Source: Diphasiastrum complanatum
Lineage: Eukaryota > Streptophyta > Lycopodiopsida > Lycopodiales > Lycopodiaceae
Length of the DNA stretch: 64,000 nucleotides
NCBI GenBank assembly: GCA_029204225.1
Contig: MU832628.1
Span: forward strand, 1 to 64,000
Reading direction: 5' to 3'
Made by a program: the position numbers and the translations under genes. How positions within the stretch are numbered: the stretch's first letter is position 1; the number at the start of each line of letters is the position of its first letter. Positions 35,030 through 47,866 of this stretch are shown piece after piece. A model generated the notes under the pieces. The model was not told the origin of the DNA, did not search any database, and saw only the letters and a program-made list of their open reading frames with translations.

Positions 35030-35383
35030 CAATGTAGATCACCTTCTTGTCACCTTCAAATGCCATCGAAGATGAGTAATACTCCTCATGATATGTCATA
35101 TGTGATGTAGCTCCACTATCAATCCACCAAGGATCAATGTCTCCATAATTAGGCATTAAACAAGATGACATAACAAAAGCATCATTTGATATTTGTTCAT
35201 CAACACCATCTTCATCAATAGTAAGGTTGGTTTGCTTCTCACCTTGATCTCTCTTCTTCTTGTAGCAATCACTAGCAAAATGCCCTTTTGATTCCACAAT
35301 TGAAGCACTTTAACTTTGACCTATCTTTCTTCTTACCAACAAAAGAGGAAGGCTCACCTTGATCTTGACCCTTTGACCACTTG
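35030..35383 (-). pseudogene. Host copia element: Gag zinc knuckle and protease
   Basis: The frame reads CFNCGIKGHFASDC (zinc knuckle) then DPWWIDSGATSHMTYHEE (copia protease active site DSGATSHM). It stops abruptly at the inserted fragment on the left and at element A on the right. Across element A it continues in frame with the gag part at 46911 once the duplicated 5 bp is discounted. Confidence 0.88.
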
Positions 35384-35904
35384 TGTTATGTCCATGGCCA
35401 GTAAGTAGGATTCAGTATACTCCTAGTCTTGGAGACACACGGTACTCCAGTAAATCAAGCTGTTAGTTATGCCACGTCATATTGGATGTGACCGAAAGTA
35501 ACTTATATCCTTGTGAGGCCCATAACACACTAAATGGGGTTTAGACAAGGTATGAGACAATGTATGCATGTGTAGAGTTATCAATAACAATTCTATGAAT
35601 AGTTGATCCATGCTTAGGACTCTATTCTAGGTGAATCTATGTATAGGGAACTTAGGGATATGCATGGCTATGTGCCCAGGTTGCTTTTGGCTCTATATAT
35701 TGAGGCTAAACTCACCCTACTCCTCATTGTGATCATTGATTCATTGCCAGGGGTTCACTCTACCTTCATGCTTCTTATTCCTTGGCTTGGGGGTGAAGCT
35801 TCTAGAACTAATTGGCTGCTTCTACTTGGTTAATTGGTTGCTCCATGGTGTGTTTTCCATTGTGTTTTGTCTTGTAAGTAGGATCTTAGGAAGCATCCCT
35901 TACA
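35384..35904 (+). repeat. 5' LTR of element A
   Basis: It starts tgttatgtcc and ends cccttaca, with a TATATAT near 35694. It is followed by a PBS. Confidence 0.93.
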
Positions 35905-35905
35905 T

Positions 35906-35917
35906 TGGTATTAGAGC
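35906..35917 (+). other. Primer binding site of element A
   Basis: tggtattagagc, one mismatch from the initiator tRNA-Met site tggtatcagagc, one base after the LTR. Confidence 0.85.
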
Positions 35918-38900
35918 AAGGCTTACGAAGATTGGAGAACATGGAGAAGGGCTACCTTTCGTCGAAATTTTGGATTGGATCATTGGAATTCTCTTCCAAG
36001 GTGGATAGCAAGTATGCCAGTGGGTGTACTATCCTAGTTTCAATGTGCTTGTTGCTAAGATCCATTACTCTTGGGATTCTTTGTGGTTTTATGGAGAATT
36101 GTCCTTGAAGGCCAATTTGTGATGCTTTTTTGGAGTTTTTCTTGTGTAGATCAAATATTTGGTAGATCTAAATTTTCCAGCAAGTGTACTCTCGTTTTAG
36201 GGTTCATTAATAATGAAATTAATGATGCATGCCGGTTCTTTCCAATGATTTATAATTCTAGACTATGTTTTGGTCAAAATTGCTTGGTTTTTCATGCTTG
36301 TTGTCACAAAATAGATAGTAAGAACCAAAATCCAGCAAGATCAGGCCAATTAGATGATTACAATTCTGTAAATTGGTTTTCATGTGTGAAAGAGTTGTAT
36401 GTCATGAACTTCCACTTCAATCGAAAAATAGCCAAAACTCATCATTTTTGCTTGTTTTTTCATAAAGTTGGATAGTAGGTGACTATAAAGCACCATGTAG
36501 AGCTTGTAAAGAGGTGGACCAAAGTCTTTTGAAGCTTTCTCTGAATTTAGAACCAAGAATTCCAGCAATTGAACTTGTAGGAAGTCAAAAAAGTTCAAAA
36601 AATGACCACTTTTGGTGATTTTTGGGGGATGGATCTCTCCAATTCCATAAGGAGATCATTCTGGAATTATTCGTAGCATGATTAGCATTCCTTTTTACCT
36701 TCCCAGCAAGCTATCAGACCTGTAAAATGATGGACGGTGGTTTATGCACCATCTCCATCAAGTTTGAAGCTATTTTGACTTCTACTAATCAAGAAATCTT
36801 CGTTCTCAGCCTATACTGCATCTTAGGATCAGTATGAATGCTTCATGGAAGTCTAATTGATTGCTTAAGACTGTTGGTAGCATCAAATTTTGGCTAGGAT
36901 GGGTGTTTGCACGTTTTTGCATGATTTTGTCTTGTGGAAATGCGCCCTACTACAGTTTTTCTGACACTCTGATCTCTCACGTGTGAAGCCTAGGTGGTAG
37001 GCTAATGTGGCAAGCATCTTGTTCACTTGGTCTCCCTTTGTACTGAGCTTTACAATACCCAATTTGGTGTCCTGTAACCAAAGTTGTGATCATTTGAAAT
37101 TTTGCAGTTTTGTGAGTAGAATTGACAAAATTTGGAATTGTTCTGATTGCATGCCAATCATTTCCCTAATTTGTAGTACTGTGTTTGCATGGATTAGTTG
37201 CATGTTAATTCTCATAGTGATTCTGACATGCATAGGAGATTTACAATCGATTTGAGTGGTCATTCGCATGTGCTTTGATAGTTGGATCACAAATCAATGT
37301 TAATGGCTGAAAAATTTCGTAAAACTGAAGTTTACGTAAAAAATTTCGTAATGACATTTGTGACTGATGTAGTGTGATTTGTATGCCAGTTTGACATTGG
37401 GTTAGTAACATTATGAATTGGACAGTGTTTTGATTTTTTCGATTTTGACTGTCTTTTGTACTAACATTACTTTTGTCAGAATTTTTGAATTACGTAAAAT
37501 TAAAAAAAAAATTGAGTTCTTCGAAAAAAAATCAAAATTTCGGTCATTTTTTTGTTATCTATGGAATCTGTTTAGATTAGTGAATTGATTAAACTGAGTT
37601 TATCTGAAAGTTGATTTTTTTTTTGTTGAATTTCAATTTGATAAAATTTTGAAATCAGTTACTTGGCTGATAGTTTTCTAATCGATGTTGATCGCTAGAA
37701 ATCAGTCAAGTGAACGTTTGTGCAAGATACTCATTAAATTTGATTAAAATTGTCAAACAATATGAAATGACCAGATTGAATGAGTGGCAATAGTATTTTT
37801 TATCTAGACAGTAAATCTAACAGGATATGGTTCAAGAATTACTGGAATCCTATTGGAGGGATTTCCATTTATGTAATTTCATATTATGTGTTTGGATAGG
37901 TTTTGTCAACATTAACGGAGTAATGCCGAACCAGTCAATAAAAAGAAAAAATAGTCCAATTTTATTGGAAAAATTGTAATAATAGAATTTAATAAATAAA
38001 TAACTGTTTTGATTTCCAGTTAAATCCTATGGTGAATTATATTCAAAAGATCATACTAGTACTGTTTCACATACTAGTAGAAGATTTTTGATATATCTGA
38101 TATTCAGCCCAAGTATAGGACATAAATGAAATTGTTTCAAACTTTTTTTCTACAGTAATCAATTTTAAACATTTATTAATGTCGTTACGTCTTCTTGGTA
38201 TCTTAGCTGAAATAGATTTTCAAGGAACTGAAAATTCTAAGGAGGGAAGAAGAGTGGACATCAGAGGTAGTAAGTGTGACCGAAAAATGTATTTGCAGTT
38301 AGGATTTTAGTAATCCCCATAAATAATTGCTTAATACCGGATATTAATTTCTTGGATGAGATTCATTTAATTGAGTTAATAAATGTTATCTTTGTAACCA
38401 TTGAGTTATTCGCAGTTTTAAATATCAATTATGAGGTTAGAAGTGGAATCTGATACGTGGATTACATTGGATCTGTTAGTTGACAGAAGCTTGTCCCTAG
38501 ATTTGATGCATCAGTAGGGGTTTGAAGCTTATCATTAACTAGAAAGAATCAGGATGTAATATGGAACCATGTTAATTCCTCTGCCTAAGTCACATAATCA
38601 GATGTGAATTTGTGGTATCCATCTGATAGGCATGCAAGTCATCCAAATAAATGGATTTTTTAATGTTTGAAAACAAGAGATTATATCCTATAGTGATTAT
38701 AGGACAGTAAGATAATCAGTGGATCTCTAGAATATCAGATAAGACAGTTAAGGGTTTTCTGGAAAAAAAAAAAAAAAAGCTGATGGTATGGGACATCAAT
38801 AATTTTGGAAAGGGAATCCTAGGACGGTAAAAATCTGATGATCAATGGTGTGTTTTAGTACCTACTCGCGATATGGGAAAGAAGGAAACCATTCGATCAA

Positions 38901-39124
38901 ATGTGGGGTATTTTGGAGAAATAATCAAAGGCCCTCAAATCTATTTCTCGCTTTCTTCATCAATCCTTTACTTCTTAGTAATTTCTCGAATATAAGATAT
39001 CAGACTGATTTATATTATTCTTTCTAGTATGAAGTTATTCTTCTGAAAGACTGTTATGTCATATAAATTACTACTTGTGTAAATAGACTTGAAATTGAGA
39101 TAAATTCCCAGGTTAAAATGTTTC

Positions 39125-39613
39125 TGTTATGTTCATGTCCTGCATAAGGGAATCGAAATAATTCCTGACGTGGATAGCCGGTCGCTCCAGGTGTGTATGG
39201 TTATTAGTTATGCCTCGTCATTCCGGGCTTGGCCTGTATAGTAATTAATAATCATATGAGGGCCCAGACCTATAATTGGACATAGGAGCACATGCATAGT
39301 GAATGACTGCTTTAATGCAAGAATAGGAGATCAATAGCTCAATGTAGGTTGCATGGGAATCCTAGGGGGGATATTCTCTCTCTCATGAGGAGAATATGTC
39401 CATTGGAAACTCGCCCATCCTCCTATTGGAAATTCAGTTTCTTGAGCCAGTTTCTCCTCCTCTCTCTTAGGTTCTTCACTATGGCTTGGGGGCTAGGTCC
39501 AGGAGGAAACTCCAGGAGAGATCTCGGTTTGGATGGGCAGTTTTGCTCTACAGGTGTCCTTTTGGTTGTCTTGCAACAGGATCCAGTCAGATCTTCATTT
39601 GGTGATCCTTACA
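39125..39613 (+). repeat. 5' LTR of element B
   Basis: It runs from tgttatgttc to gatccttaca. The PBS follows at 39615. Confidence 0.94.
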
Positions 39614-39614
39614 G

Positions 39615-39626
39615 TGGTATCAGGGC
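39615..39626 (+). other. Primer binding site of element B
   Basis: tggtatcagggc, one mismatch from the initiator tRNA-Met site, one base after the LTR. Confidence 0.85.
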
Positions 39627-42600
39627 TATGGATTTGCATCAATCAGAAGGTGGAGCTACTTCTTGTATTTTCTCAGTTTTGTGGATTTCTCCTTGCATGT
39701 TACTTCCAGGCGGTGGAATTGATCTCCAAGTAGGTGGCTTCTCTGAATTTGGTGTACTTTCAGCCTAAAGATCATAATTATGGGATTTCTCCATACTTTT
39801 TGTTGGAAATCAAAGTATTTTTTATGATTTTAGTGGATTGTCCATCTAGAATTGAAGTTTTTGCTTGAAATTGATCATAGGTACTGGTGTAGTACGTTTT
39901 CTAGATTGTACTTGCTGTTTTACAGTCATTATTGATTGGATATAATGATTGCATGATGTTTAAATAGTCAAAAGGTGGATTAGATAGTGATTTTGGACCA
40001 AAAATTGGGGTTTTTGGATCATAAATGGGCTATAGAAACCATGTTTGACTAGAATCAGAACTTTTGGTGCTTGCATGCAATGGATTTACAGGGATTTAAA
40101 GCTGATTGCACGAAATTGTGGATTTTTCTCACAAATTTTGGTCAAAATTGGTCAAAAACCAAGGTTTTTTGATGTTTTTTGGACTAATTTTGGGGTAGAT
40201 CTCAAAATTCTCAGCCAAGACTTGGTGTGAACATTTTCAGAGATGTAATGAAGCTGTCCCTGAGCTTTCATGAAGTTTGGATGGGATTAGACAACATTAG
40301 GGTGCTCAAAACACCAAAAATTAGTATATTTTTGATGATTTTTTAGCATGAATACCTCTCAATTGGGGGTCTGAACCTATTGGTTCTTGTTACAAGATCA
40401 AATATATGATGGATTCCATCTGTTTTGAGCCATCATGCATCCAATTTGGATAGGTGTGCATAAGACACCATCATGTTGAAGTTTTGCTTGTTGAAGGAGG
40501 CCAAAAATGCATTTTTTACATGATCTGAGCTTATGATTGCTTGTTGGACCTGTTAGAAGCTTCTATGCCTCTCTAATGAACCTTACTAGAGTGCTTGAAA
40601 CCTCTGATCCAAGGCTTTTTGGGTTGGGATGTGTTTTTTTGAAGATTTCTCTCCACAAAAGTGCCCTCCTACCTGTTTTTCATGCATTTATTGCTCGCAC
40701 ATGTGAAGCCTAGGTGGCAGGGTGATGTGGCAAGTGCCTTGTAGACCCATCGCCCTCTGTACTGTGCTTTATAACAACCAATTTGGTGTCCTGTAGATAA
40801 AGTTATGGCTGTCGGATGTTTGGCAATTTTTGAACTAAAATTTGCAAAATTTTCAAAATGTTGTGATGCATGCATGCTTGTAATTCAGTGTAGTGCTTGT
40901 CTGTTAATGAAAATGTATGGATAGACCTGTATGCATGCATGGATGCATGTTGCATGCGTAATCAGTAGATTGATCAGAAGATTTCTAGCATGAAGTTATT
41001 TTTTGGCAATTCTAGTTCAAATAGCAGATTTCCTAGTGGCTTCGCTAATTATGAGAATTTTTTCATTTTTTCAAAAAAATCAGTGCATGTCGAGTTTTGA
41101 TATGTGACAGTGTCTGTGAATTTGATAAATCGGTCATTTTAATCGATTTTCACAGTTGGTCCATTTTTCGAACTGATTTTGTGAATCCGAGTGCTAATTT
41201 CCTAGTTTCTTGGCAATTTACGTAAATTGATTTTTTTTTGAAATCACTGCATGTCATGTAGGATGCATGCTGGATGTTTCAGAATCCTTCTAATATGAGA
41301 TGGTAATTGTGAAACTGTCAAGTCGATGTTTGGTCGATTTTCACAGTTCAGGTCCATATTGAATGGAATTTGAAAATCCCAGTTTACGTAAAATTTGAAA
41401 AAAAACCATAGACGTTTTTTATTTGTTCCAATTCTTTGGTTATTGATCAAACAGAAATGACTTATAAAGTGAATGATCTTAATATGATGTAATTGGTCAG
41501 TTCTTTGAGGTTAATGCAACCATCACTTTTAGTTGAAGATTTTGTGAGTCTGTCAATTAAGGAGCATTTCTTGTTTTAAGGATCAATAAGGACCAAGAAT
41601 AATGTAAATCTAGTAGAACAGTTTTATGCTGGTGTATAAGGGGATTTGCCAGGGATTAAGTGCAGCACTTAATGAACAAATCAAAATTGTCTGGGTGAAA
41701 GTGCTAAAGTTAGCGATACCAAATTGAATTTTTTTCGAGTACAAATTTGGGGTTTTGTTAACCGGAACCATTTTTGGAAGGGGGGAAAAGAGTGGAAGTC
41801 TGATATGTAGATGATTGTTGGTCTTAATGATCCAATTATTAAATTTATATTCAATTTCTGAAGTATAACTAATTTCAAGTGAAAATAATATTGGGAATTA
41901 TTAAAGAAGACTGCCTCTAAAAATTTGGATTTCTTTTCCCTAGTGTGAATTAGAATTTCGAGAATTCGAGGATTCTAAGGGAAAAGTAGTGGCAAGACTG
42001 ATAATCCATTTATGGAACCATCTCTGTTTTGCAATTGGATTTGGATCTTGCAAAGTAATGCAGATAGAAGGTGTTCCATACAAGAATCTAGTAATTTGGA
42101 TTTTTTTCAGTTATAGAGTATTTCTCTATAATGATAGTAATGACCAAGAGAGTTCTAACTTGTTAAAAGAATTAAAGTCATTTGTACCGATCCTGGAATA
42201 GATATTGGATATCTAGGACAGTATGAGATTCGGTTTTGTTGAAATCTATGTTTCTTTTGGGTTAGTGATACATTCGGATGATATATTTTGTTTATCCATG
42301 ATGGATACAATATGAAATGGTATTCTTTGAGTAACACTAAAGAAGCATGAGAGATTTCAATTGTTAGAATTATTTTCTGGAATTGGTTGTGAATTTGATC
42401 CTATATATGAGTATAGGATAGTTATATCGTCTATTTTGACTTTTTGGGCAAAACATATATGCAGAGGATTCTTGGAGGAAAAGCTGGTGGTATGGGACAT
42501 CAGTGATTCTAAAGGGGATTCCTTGGGTAGAATGATTTGTAGATCGATGGTTAGTGATTGCTGTAATGGTAATACTAACAGAGTCCATTGGTTTTTGTTA

Positions 42601-43784
42601 AGGGTATTTTGGGAATTATGAGATATAGATCGATCCCTAAATGGTATCTCATTAATTACAAAATATGAAAGCGTTAAATATATTTTTCTATTTTATTAAA
42701 CCTCTACTCTTTAGAACTTTCTTAATTCACGACAATTGGATTGAGATTCATATAATTCCTTCCAGTGTAGAACTCTGTTATGAAGGACTATTAAAATTAT
42801 ATGAAATTGTACTTCCATATAAGTTTTTTGAATATGGCTCGGAACTTAGGTTTCCGGAACTCTAATGTTAGTCTCTATTTGATAGTTGATTATTGAGAGG
42901 TAATATTTCTATCATTCGGGATAAGATATTCTATGATTCCGAGGAAAAAGTCCTGTTTGTAATAGTATTGGATACTCATTACTGACTTTTTCAAATTTTT
43001 TGATATCTTATACGTTGTCTCCCAGGAACTTGTAAATCAAAATTATGGAATTTCTTTTTTAAAAAGAGGTGAATAAAGGATAGGAATAAGTCTTTCGTGG
43101 AATCAGCCAGTTGCATTGATTTTGGAAAAAAAATCTTGTATGTGTGCAATGGTAGAACCATCCAGTTTGAAATAGACAAACTCTCTAAGTGATTATTTTG
43201 AGTAATCTGGAACTAGAGGAGTTTTGGGATTATTGGGCTATGAGATATTCATTAATATGGAAAGTAGTGATAAAGATTAAATTAAGATTCATTGATTGTT
43301 ACCAAGTACCATTTTGTTATGGATTGGATCAGTGCAATAAAACTTTAATCTTAACTCTATGTCCAAAGATGTCTGTATGAGTTAGCCTAATCTTGGTTTG
43401 TATGCTAAGATCTGTTGTAGGCTGATTTGTAGAAGAAATTTGTTAATAAGAGGTAGATGGTTGGAAAACTTGTGATGTGGAGTTATTCACTTCAAAGATT
43501 TCCCAGATATGTTATTTACTCATGAGGAATAGAGTTCTTTGGTAGCTGAGTTGCAAGATTCTCAGTGAATTATGTGAGTAACATATGCAGATTGTGGATA
43601 TCTGTCAGTATATAGCCTATGTTTATGTATAGTTGGATAAGTTGCCTATGTACATCTTAATCTTGTGGATCTACTATGTGTTTCCTATGTACCAAGTTTA
43701 TATCGTATACTTAAACTAGTCAAAGTGCATAGACATCTAAACAAGTAATGTGTGGCTTAATTTTCAGGTTTGGTCAACTGCTCA

Positions 43785-44050
43785 TCCAGTGTATCATGTA
43801 AATTTAGTTTATATGATGATGACAGTTTGATGTATTGAAGATTTTGCCCATTTAAAAGATTTATCGCTCAATGTACCTTTGGAACCTGAATGAGTACTCA
43901 GAATCAGAGATAAACAATTGAAAAATTGTTCTATCTTTGTGTGCTTGCTTAGGTTGGTTGGTCAAATTGAGGATAATGATTCATGGGAAGAGTTAAAAGC
44001 ATACAAATTGGGCTTTCCTTAGTTACTCGTTCTGAGGACAAAACTGGTTT
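43785..44050 (+). pseudogene. Gypsy integrase C-terminus remnant in B
   Basis: Frames read AHPVYHVNLV, then SLNVPLEPE, a stop, VLRIRDKQLKN, and further DNDSWEELKAYKLGFP, then EGKNVM overlapping the PPT and LTR start. In gypsy elements with a chromodomain-like end the same order is H-P-V-F-H-V-S, PE-x-I-L-x-R, W-E-x-L and FP. Several stops are present. Confidence 0.6.
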
Positions 44051-44063
44051 AAGAGGGGAAGAA
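44051..44063 (+). other. Polypurine tract of element B
   Basis: aagaggggaagaa directly precedes the 3' LTR and is almost the same as the PPT of A. Confidence 0.87.
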
Positions 44064-44551
44064 TGTTATGTCCATGTCCTATATAAGGGAATCAGAATAA
44101 TTCTTGACGTGGATAGCCGATTACTCCAGATGTGTATGGTTATTAGTTATGCCTCGTCATTTCGGGCTTGGCCTGTAAAGTAATTAATAATCATATGAGG
44201 GCCCAGACCTATGATTGGACATAGGAGCACATGCATAGTGAATGACTGTTTCAATGCAAGAATAGGAGGTCAATAGCTCAATATAGGTTGCATGGGAATC
44301 ATAGGGAGAATATTATCTCTCTCATGAGGAGAATATGTCCATTGGAACCTCGCCCATCCTCCTATTGGAAATTCAGTTTCTTGAGCCAGTTTCTCCTCCT
44401 CTCTCTTAGGTTCTTCACTATGGCTTGGGGGTAGGTCCAGGAGGAAACTCTAGGAGGGATCTAGGTTTGGATGGGTGGTTTTGCTCCACGGGTGTCCTTT
44501 TGGTTGTCTTGCAACAAGATCCAGTCAGATCTTCATTTGGTGATCCTTATA
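44064..44551 (+). repeat. 3' LTR of element B
   Basis: It runs from tgttatgtcc to gatccttata, differing from the 5' LTR at about 30 positions, most of them transitions (by-eye count). The terminal CA has become TA. Confidence 0.94.
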
Positions 44552-46313
44552 GTTTCAATTTCTTAGATCTAGAATATCTCTGTTGCATAAATGGATTTCG
44601 ATGGAATAGTAGAATCTACTGTGTAATTCTAGTTACTAAGGTTTTCTTTGGTGCACTTAACCTAGTCGGTGAACATGAACATATAATCAAGTATTGTTTT
44701 GACAGATACTTGTAGAGTTAACAAATCTTTGTATGGAATATTTATGGATTAACTTATAAATGATTTGGGTAAGGATCTAAATGTGGTGTTATACTAGTTC
44801 TTCACCTAGACATTTGAGATTTCTGAATCATTGGCAATTAACTTGAGTAGTTGATTACTCCAGGATGAAGTTAATTGGTAAAACGATCAGTGTGATGTGG
44901 ATTAACCGAAAACTGCTGGTTGTTGAATTATATTGCTTGTAAGACGCATGATTAGTGAATCATTTGGGTTCATCAGTTAAAATTTTGTGCATTGGATATA
45001 CAATATTCTTGGGATAGAGTATTCCTTAGTTAAGGAAGGGACTCAGCTCATTAGTGATTGTATCCCAGAGAGCTCAATTGGATAACAAATCATAATGAAT
45101 CCAAGAATAACAATTGAATTGATATTCAGTAGGACTTTGGGTATCTAGATTTGATTCTAGACAAGAATCTTAAGTTTTTATAGTTGAAGATGATTGTTAT
45201 GTTGGTATGCGTTCAATCTTTAATTACTAGTGGTTATAGAACTTGAATCTTGCACTTCAGTTAAAGAATCCTGTTATGAGAATGTTCCTAAAAACCTGTG
45301 TTTTCCTGTTGGAAAGATTTTGAAATGATTCTTACTTTTCTTGAGTTATGTGGAACATATACTCCAGTATATATGAATGATTAAGTACGGTTTTAGATTT
45401 CAGAAAATTATGATTCACGAATCATATGAATCTAAATATTTATGGTTGACGGATCATAAATAGATAGATAATTATTGTCAGAGGATTATAAGGAATCGTA
45501 ATGATTCTTAAGTGTGATGATTAATCCTTGATCTATTATTTGAGTAAGATTTCAGATCAGTGTTCTGAATCTCTCTACTCTAGTATTTTATTTGAGAACC
45601 TATGGATCTCACAAACATTCTCACAAGATAAGTATTAGTGGAGAATTTAATTTATCTAGTGGATGTTATTCTGCTGCAGTTTATGGTCTGCAGATGCTTG
45701 AGTACAATTCTTCATTTGATTGGATCTCTAGTTATCTTAGTAGACAGACAAGCCTATTAAGATGAATGAATGCTATTTTCTTGCATTTGGTGCTAGAAAC
45801 ATGAGCATTTAACTCGAAAAAGTATCTGGGGTACTCAGAGTTGAGTGTAATCAGTCTATATCTTAATGATTCTCCTAGAGATTCTAGCTAAATGAATTAT
45901 CATATCTAAGAATCTGGATTCTAAAGATATTTGTACTTGAAAGTTTATAAATTATTAGTCATGAGTTGTGGACAATTTCAGACTGTAATTATAATTATTT
46001 TACTATTTCTTTAACTTTAGTCTCCTAAGTTAGGTTATTTCACCTAGTGTTTCATGTAAGTGTTTTACATGAAGGTGATGTTAGTAACTTGTGTTGAGTG
46101 TAATCTTGTTGAGGAAATATATCTCTTTTGATACTTTTAAAACCAGAGTTTGTACTACAGGGCAGAGATTAACGATTGGAAATAGGTTTATCTCTGAGTA
46201 CTTGTTTGATATGAAAGTCAAACTAAGGATAATGATTTTCTCGGTTAATATTGAAAGTTAAAGGAATTGTAATTCTTTCCTGTTTAAAGAGCTTCTAAGG
46301 ATAGAAGCAGTTT

Positions 46314-46326
46314 AAGGAGAGAAGAA
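46314..46326 (+). other. Polypurine tract of element A
   Basis: aaggagagaagaa directly precedes the 3' LTR. Confidence 0.85.
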
Positions 46327-46905
46327 TGTTATGTCCATGACCAGTAAGTAGGATTCAATATACTCCTAGTCTTGGATACACGGTACTCCACTAAATCAAG
46401 CTATTAGTTATGCCACGTCATACTGGATGTGACTCGAAAGTAACTAATATCCTTGTGAGGCCCAGAACACACTAAATGGAGTTTACACGAGGTAGAGACA
46501 ATGTATGCATGTGTAGAGTTATCAATAGCAATTCTATGTATAGTTATCAATAGCAATTCTATGTGTAGAGTTATCAATAACATGTGTAAAGTTATCAATA
46601 ACAATTCTATGAATAGTTGCTCCATGCTTCGGACTCTATTCTAGGTGAATCTATGTATAGGGAACTTAGGGCTATGCATGGCTATGTGTCCAGGTTTGCT
46701 TTTGGCTCTATATATTGAGGCTAAACTCGCCCTACTCCTCATTGTGATCATTGATTCATTGCCAAGATTTCACTCTACCTTCATGCTTCTTATTCCTTGG
46801 CTTGGGGGTGAAGCTTCTAGAATTGATTGGTTGCGTGGTTGCTCCATAGTGTGTTTTCCATTGTGTTTTGTCTTGTAAGCAGGATCTTAGGGAGCTTTCC
46901 TTACA
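46327..46905 (+). repeat. 3' LTR of element A, with a minisatellite expansion
   Basis: Same ends as the 5' LTR but 58 bp longer, mainly because gttatcaataNcaattctatg is repeated about four times at 46519-46618. Confidence 0.93.
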
Positions 46906-46910
46906 ACTTG

Positions 46911-47105
46911 CCTTTACCTTTGCCCTTGAATTTGCCTTTGATGAACATAGCCTCCTCTCCATCAACTTGAGATGTAGATGTAGATCCACCTCTTGCTTGA
47001 AGCCTAAACTCCTCATTCACCAAAATCTCTTGCAAATCCACCATACTTCGCAAAGTCTTTTGAATATAAAAACTTTGAACAAGATGTTCACTTTGCTTGC
47101 ATTAT
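46911..47105 (-). pseudogene. Host copia element: gag segment
   Basis: The frame reads LRSMVDLQEILVNEEFRLQ and EAMFIKGKFKGKGKGK, the end of a copia Gag before its zinc knuckle. The basic stretch joins the segment at 35383 when element A is removed. Confidence 0.8.
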
Positions 47106-47406
47106 GATGAGTAAATTCTGCCTACGCTTTTGTGGCCATTCTATTAGTTAACCATGCCATTCCAACTCAGTTAAGAAAGGCAACAAGATGTTGTGTAACT
47201 GTGGGTGGTGCACCACTATTTACGTGCCCACGTGAATAAGCCAGTTCCTGGTTGTGCAGCCATGAACTGATGCCGGAAAGTGGCTTTTTCTCACTGAGGC
47301 ATATTTGTGTGTAAGTTCATGGCATGACTCTAGGTCCTATCAGGAACTATTGTTTTGCACATCCAGTAAGTAAACTGGGTGGCTGAGTCAAAGGCACCCA
47401 TTTCCT

Positions 47407-47531
47407 AGTTGCACAGCCGGAAAGTGGTAGTTGCACAGCTAGGAAGTGGCTCAAAATAAGCTGAGTCATCGAGTTCCTAGTTGCACAGCCAAGAAGTGAT
47501 AGTTGCACAGCCAAAAAGCTCAAGAAGTGGT
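47407..47531. repeat. Degenerate 22 bp repeats (agttgcacagcc)
   Basis: The word agttgcacagc occurs at 47407, 47429, 47479 and 47501 (steps 22, 50, 22), followed each time by a variant of aagaagtgg. A related word lies near 47253. Confidence 0.8.
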
Positions 47532-47550
47532 AAGCTTATGTGGGCACGGG

Positions 47551-47553
<3 letters not shown>

Positions 47554-47634
<81 letters not shown>
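47554..47634. repeat. (AG)n microsatellite
   Basis: Pure AG run of about 81 bp. The sequence right after it (agaatgtcagcagtgatag) has a diverged partner at about 48240-48325. Confidence 0.95.
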
Positions 47635-47637
<3 letters not shown>

Positions 47638-47792
47638 TCAGCAGTGATAGACAAAACAAGTTTGGTCTCTTCTCATTGGTCCACGTTTGCCCTAAAACAT
47701 ATTTGATGGGCATTTGAAAGGCGTTGAAGTGAGGTTGAAAGGTAGATGAATCACGTGCGATGGATCGAGAGAGAGAAACTTCTGGAAAGAAT

Positions 47793-47793
<1 letters not shown>

Positions 47794-47862
<69 letters not shown>
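47794..47862. repeat. (AG)n microsatellite
   Basis: Pure AG run of about 69 bp, followed by A-rich DNA and a second short AG run near 47884. Confidence 0.95.

Positions 47863-47866
<4 letters not shown>

Larger units (their letters stand above)
39125..44551 (+). mobile_element. LTR retrotransposon B (Ty3/gypsy-like), nested in A
   Basis: The LTRs are at 39125-39613 (489 bp) and 44064-44551 (488 bp). The TSD is gtttc (39120-39124 and 44552-44556). PBS and PPT are in place and the element is 5427 bp. The internal region has no intact ORF. Just before the PPT, decayed pol is readable at about 43785-44060: an AHPVYHVNLV word, then LEPE, then IEDNDSWEEL and an FP, in the order of a gypsy integrase C-terminus. 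B and A share LTR words (tgttatgt, attagttatgcc, cgtcat) and internal words, so B is a relative of the element it entered. Confidence 0.93.
35384..46905 (+). mobile_element. LTR retrotransposon A (Ty3/gypsy-like), split by element B
   Basis: The LTRs are at 35384-35904 and 46327-46905. The TSD is acttg (35379-35383 and 46906-46910). The PBS follows the 5' LTR and a purine tract precedes the 3' LTR. Without element B it is about 6.1 kb. Internal sequence is heavily decayed; the last kilobase before the PPT has traces of a gypsy integrase end (degenerate WK-type region). It interrupts the gag gene of the host copia. The LTRs differ by roughly 7-8% over readable parts, by eye. Confidence 0.92.

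Noticed and set aside
35906-35917. tRNA gene match (tggtattagagc and similar)
   Set aside because: Only the 12 bp primer binding sites next to LTRs match; no tRNA cloverleaf is present.
36071-36475. 134-codon ORF inside element A
   Set aside because: No gag or pol motif, and element A is heavily decayed; most likely chance.
47477-47717. Open frames made of Ser-Leu or Arg-Glu repeats, here and at 32058, 47746, 50452, 53261, 56631, 61457 and others
   Set aside because: They are translations of (GA)n/(CT)n microsatellites on either strand and have no gene features.
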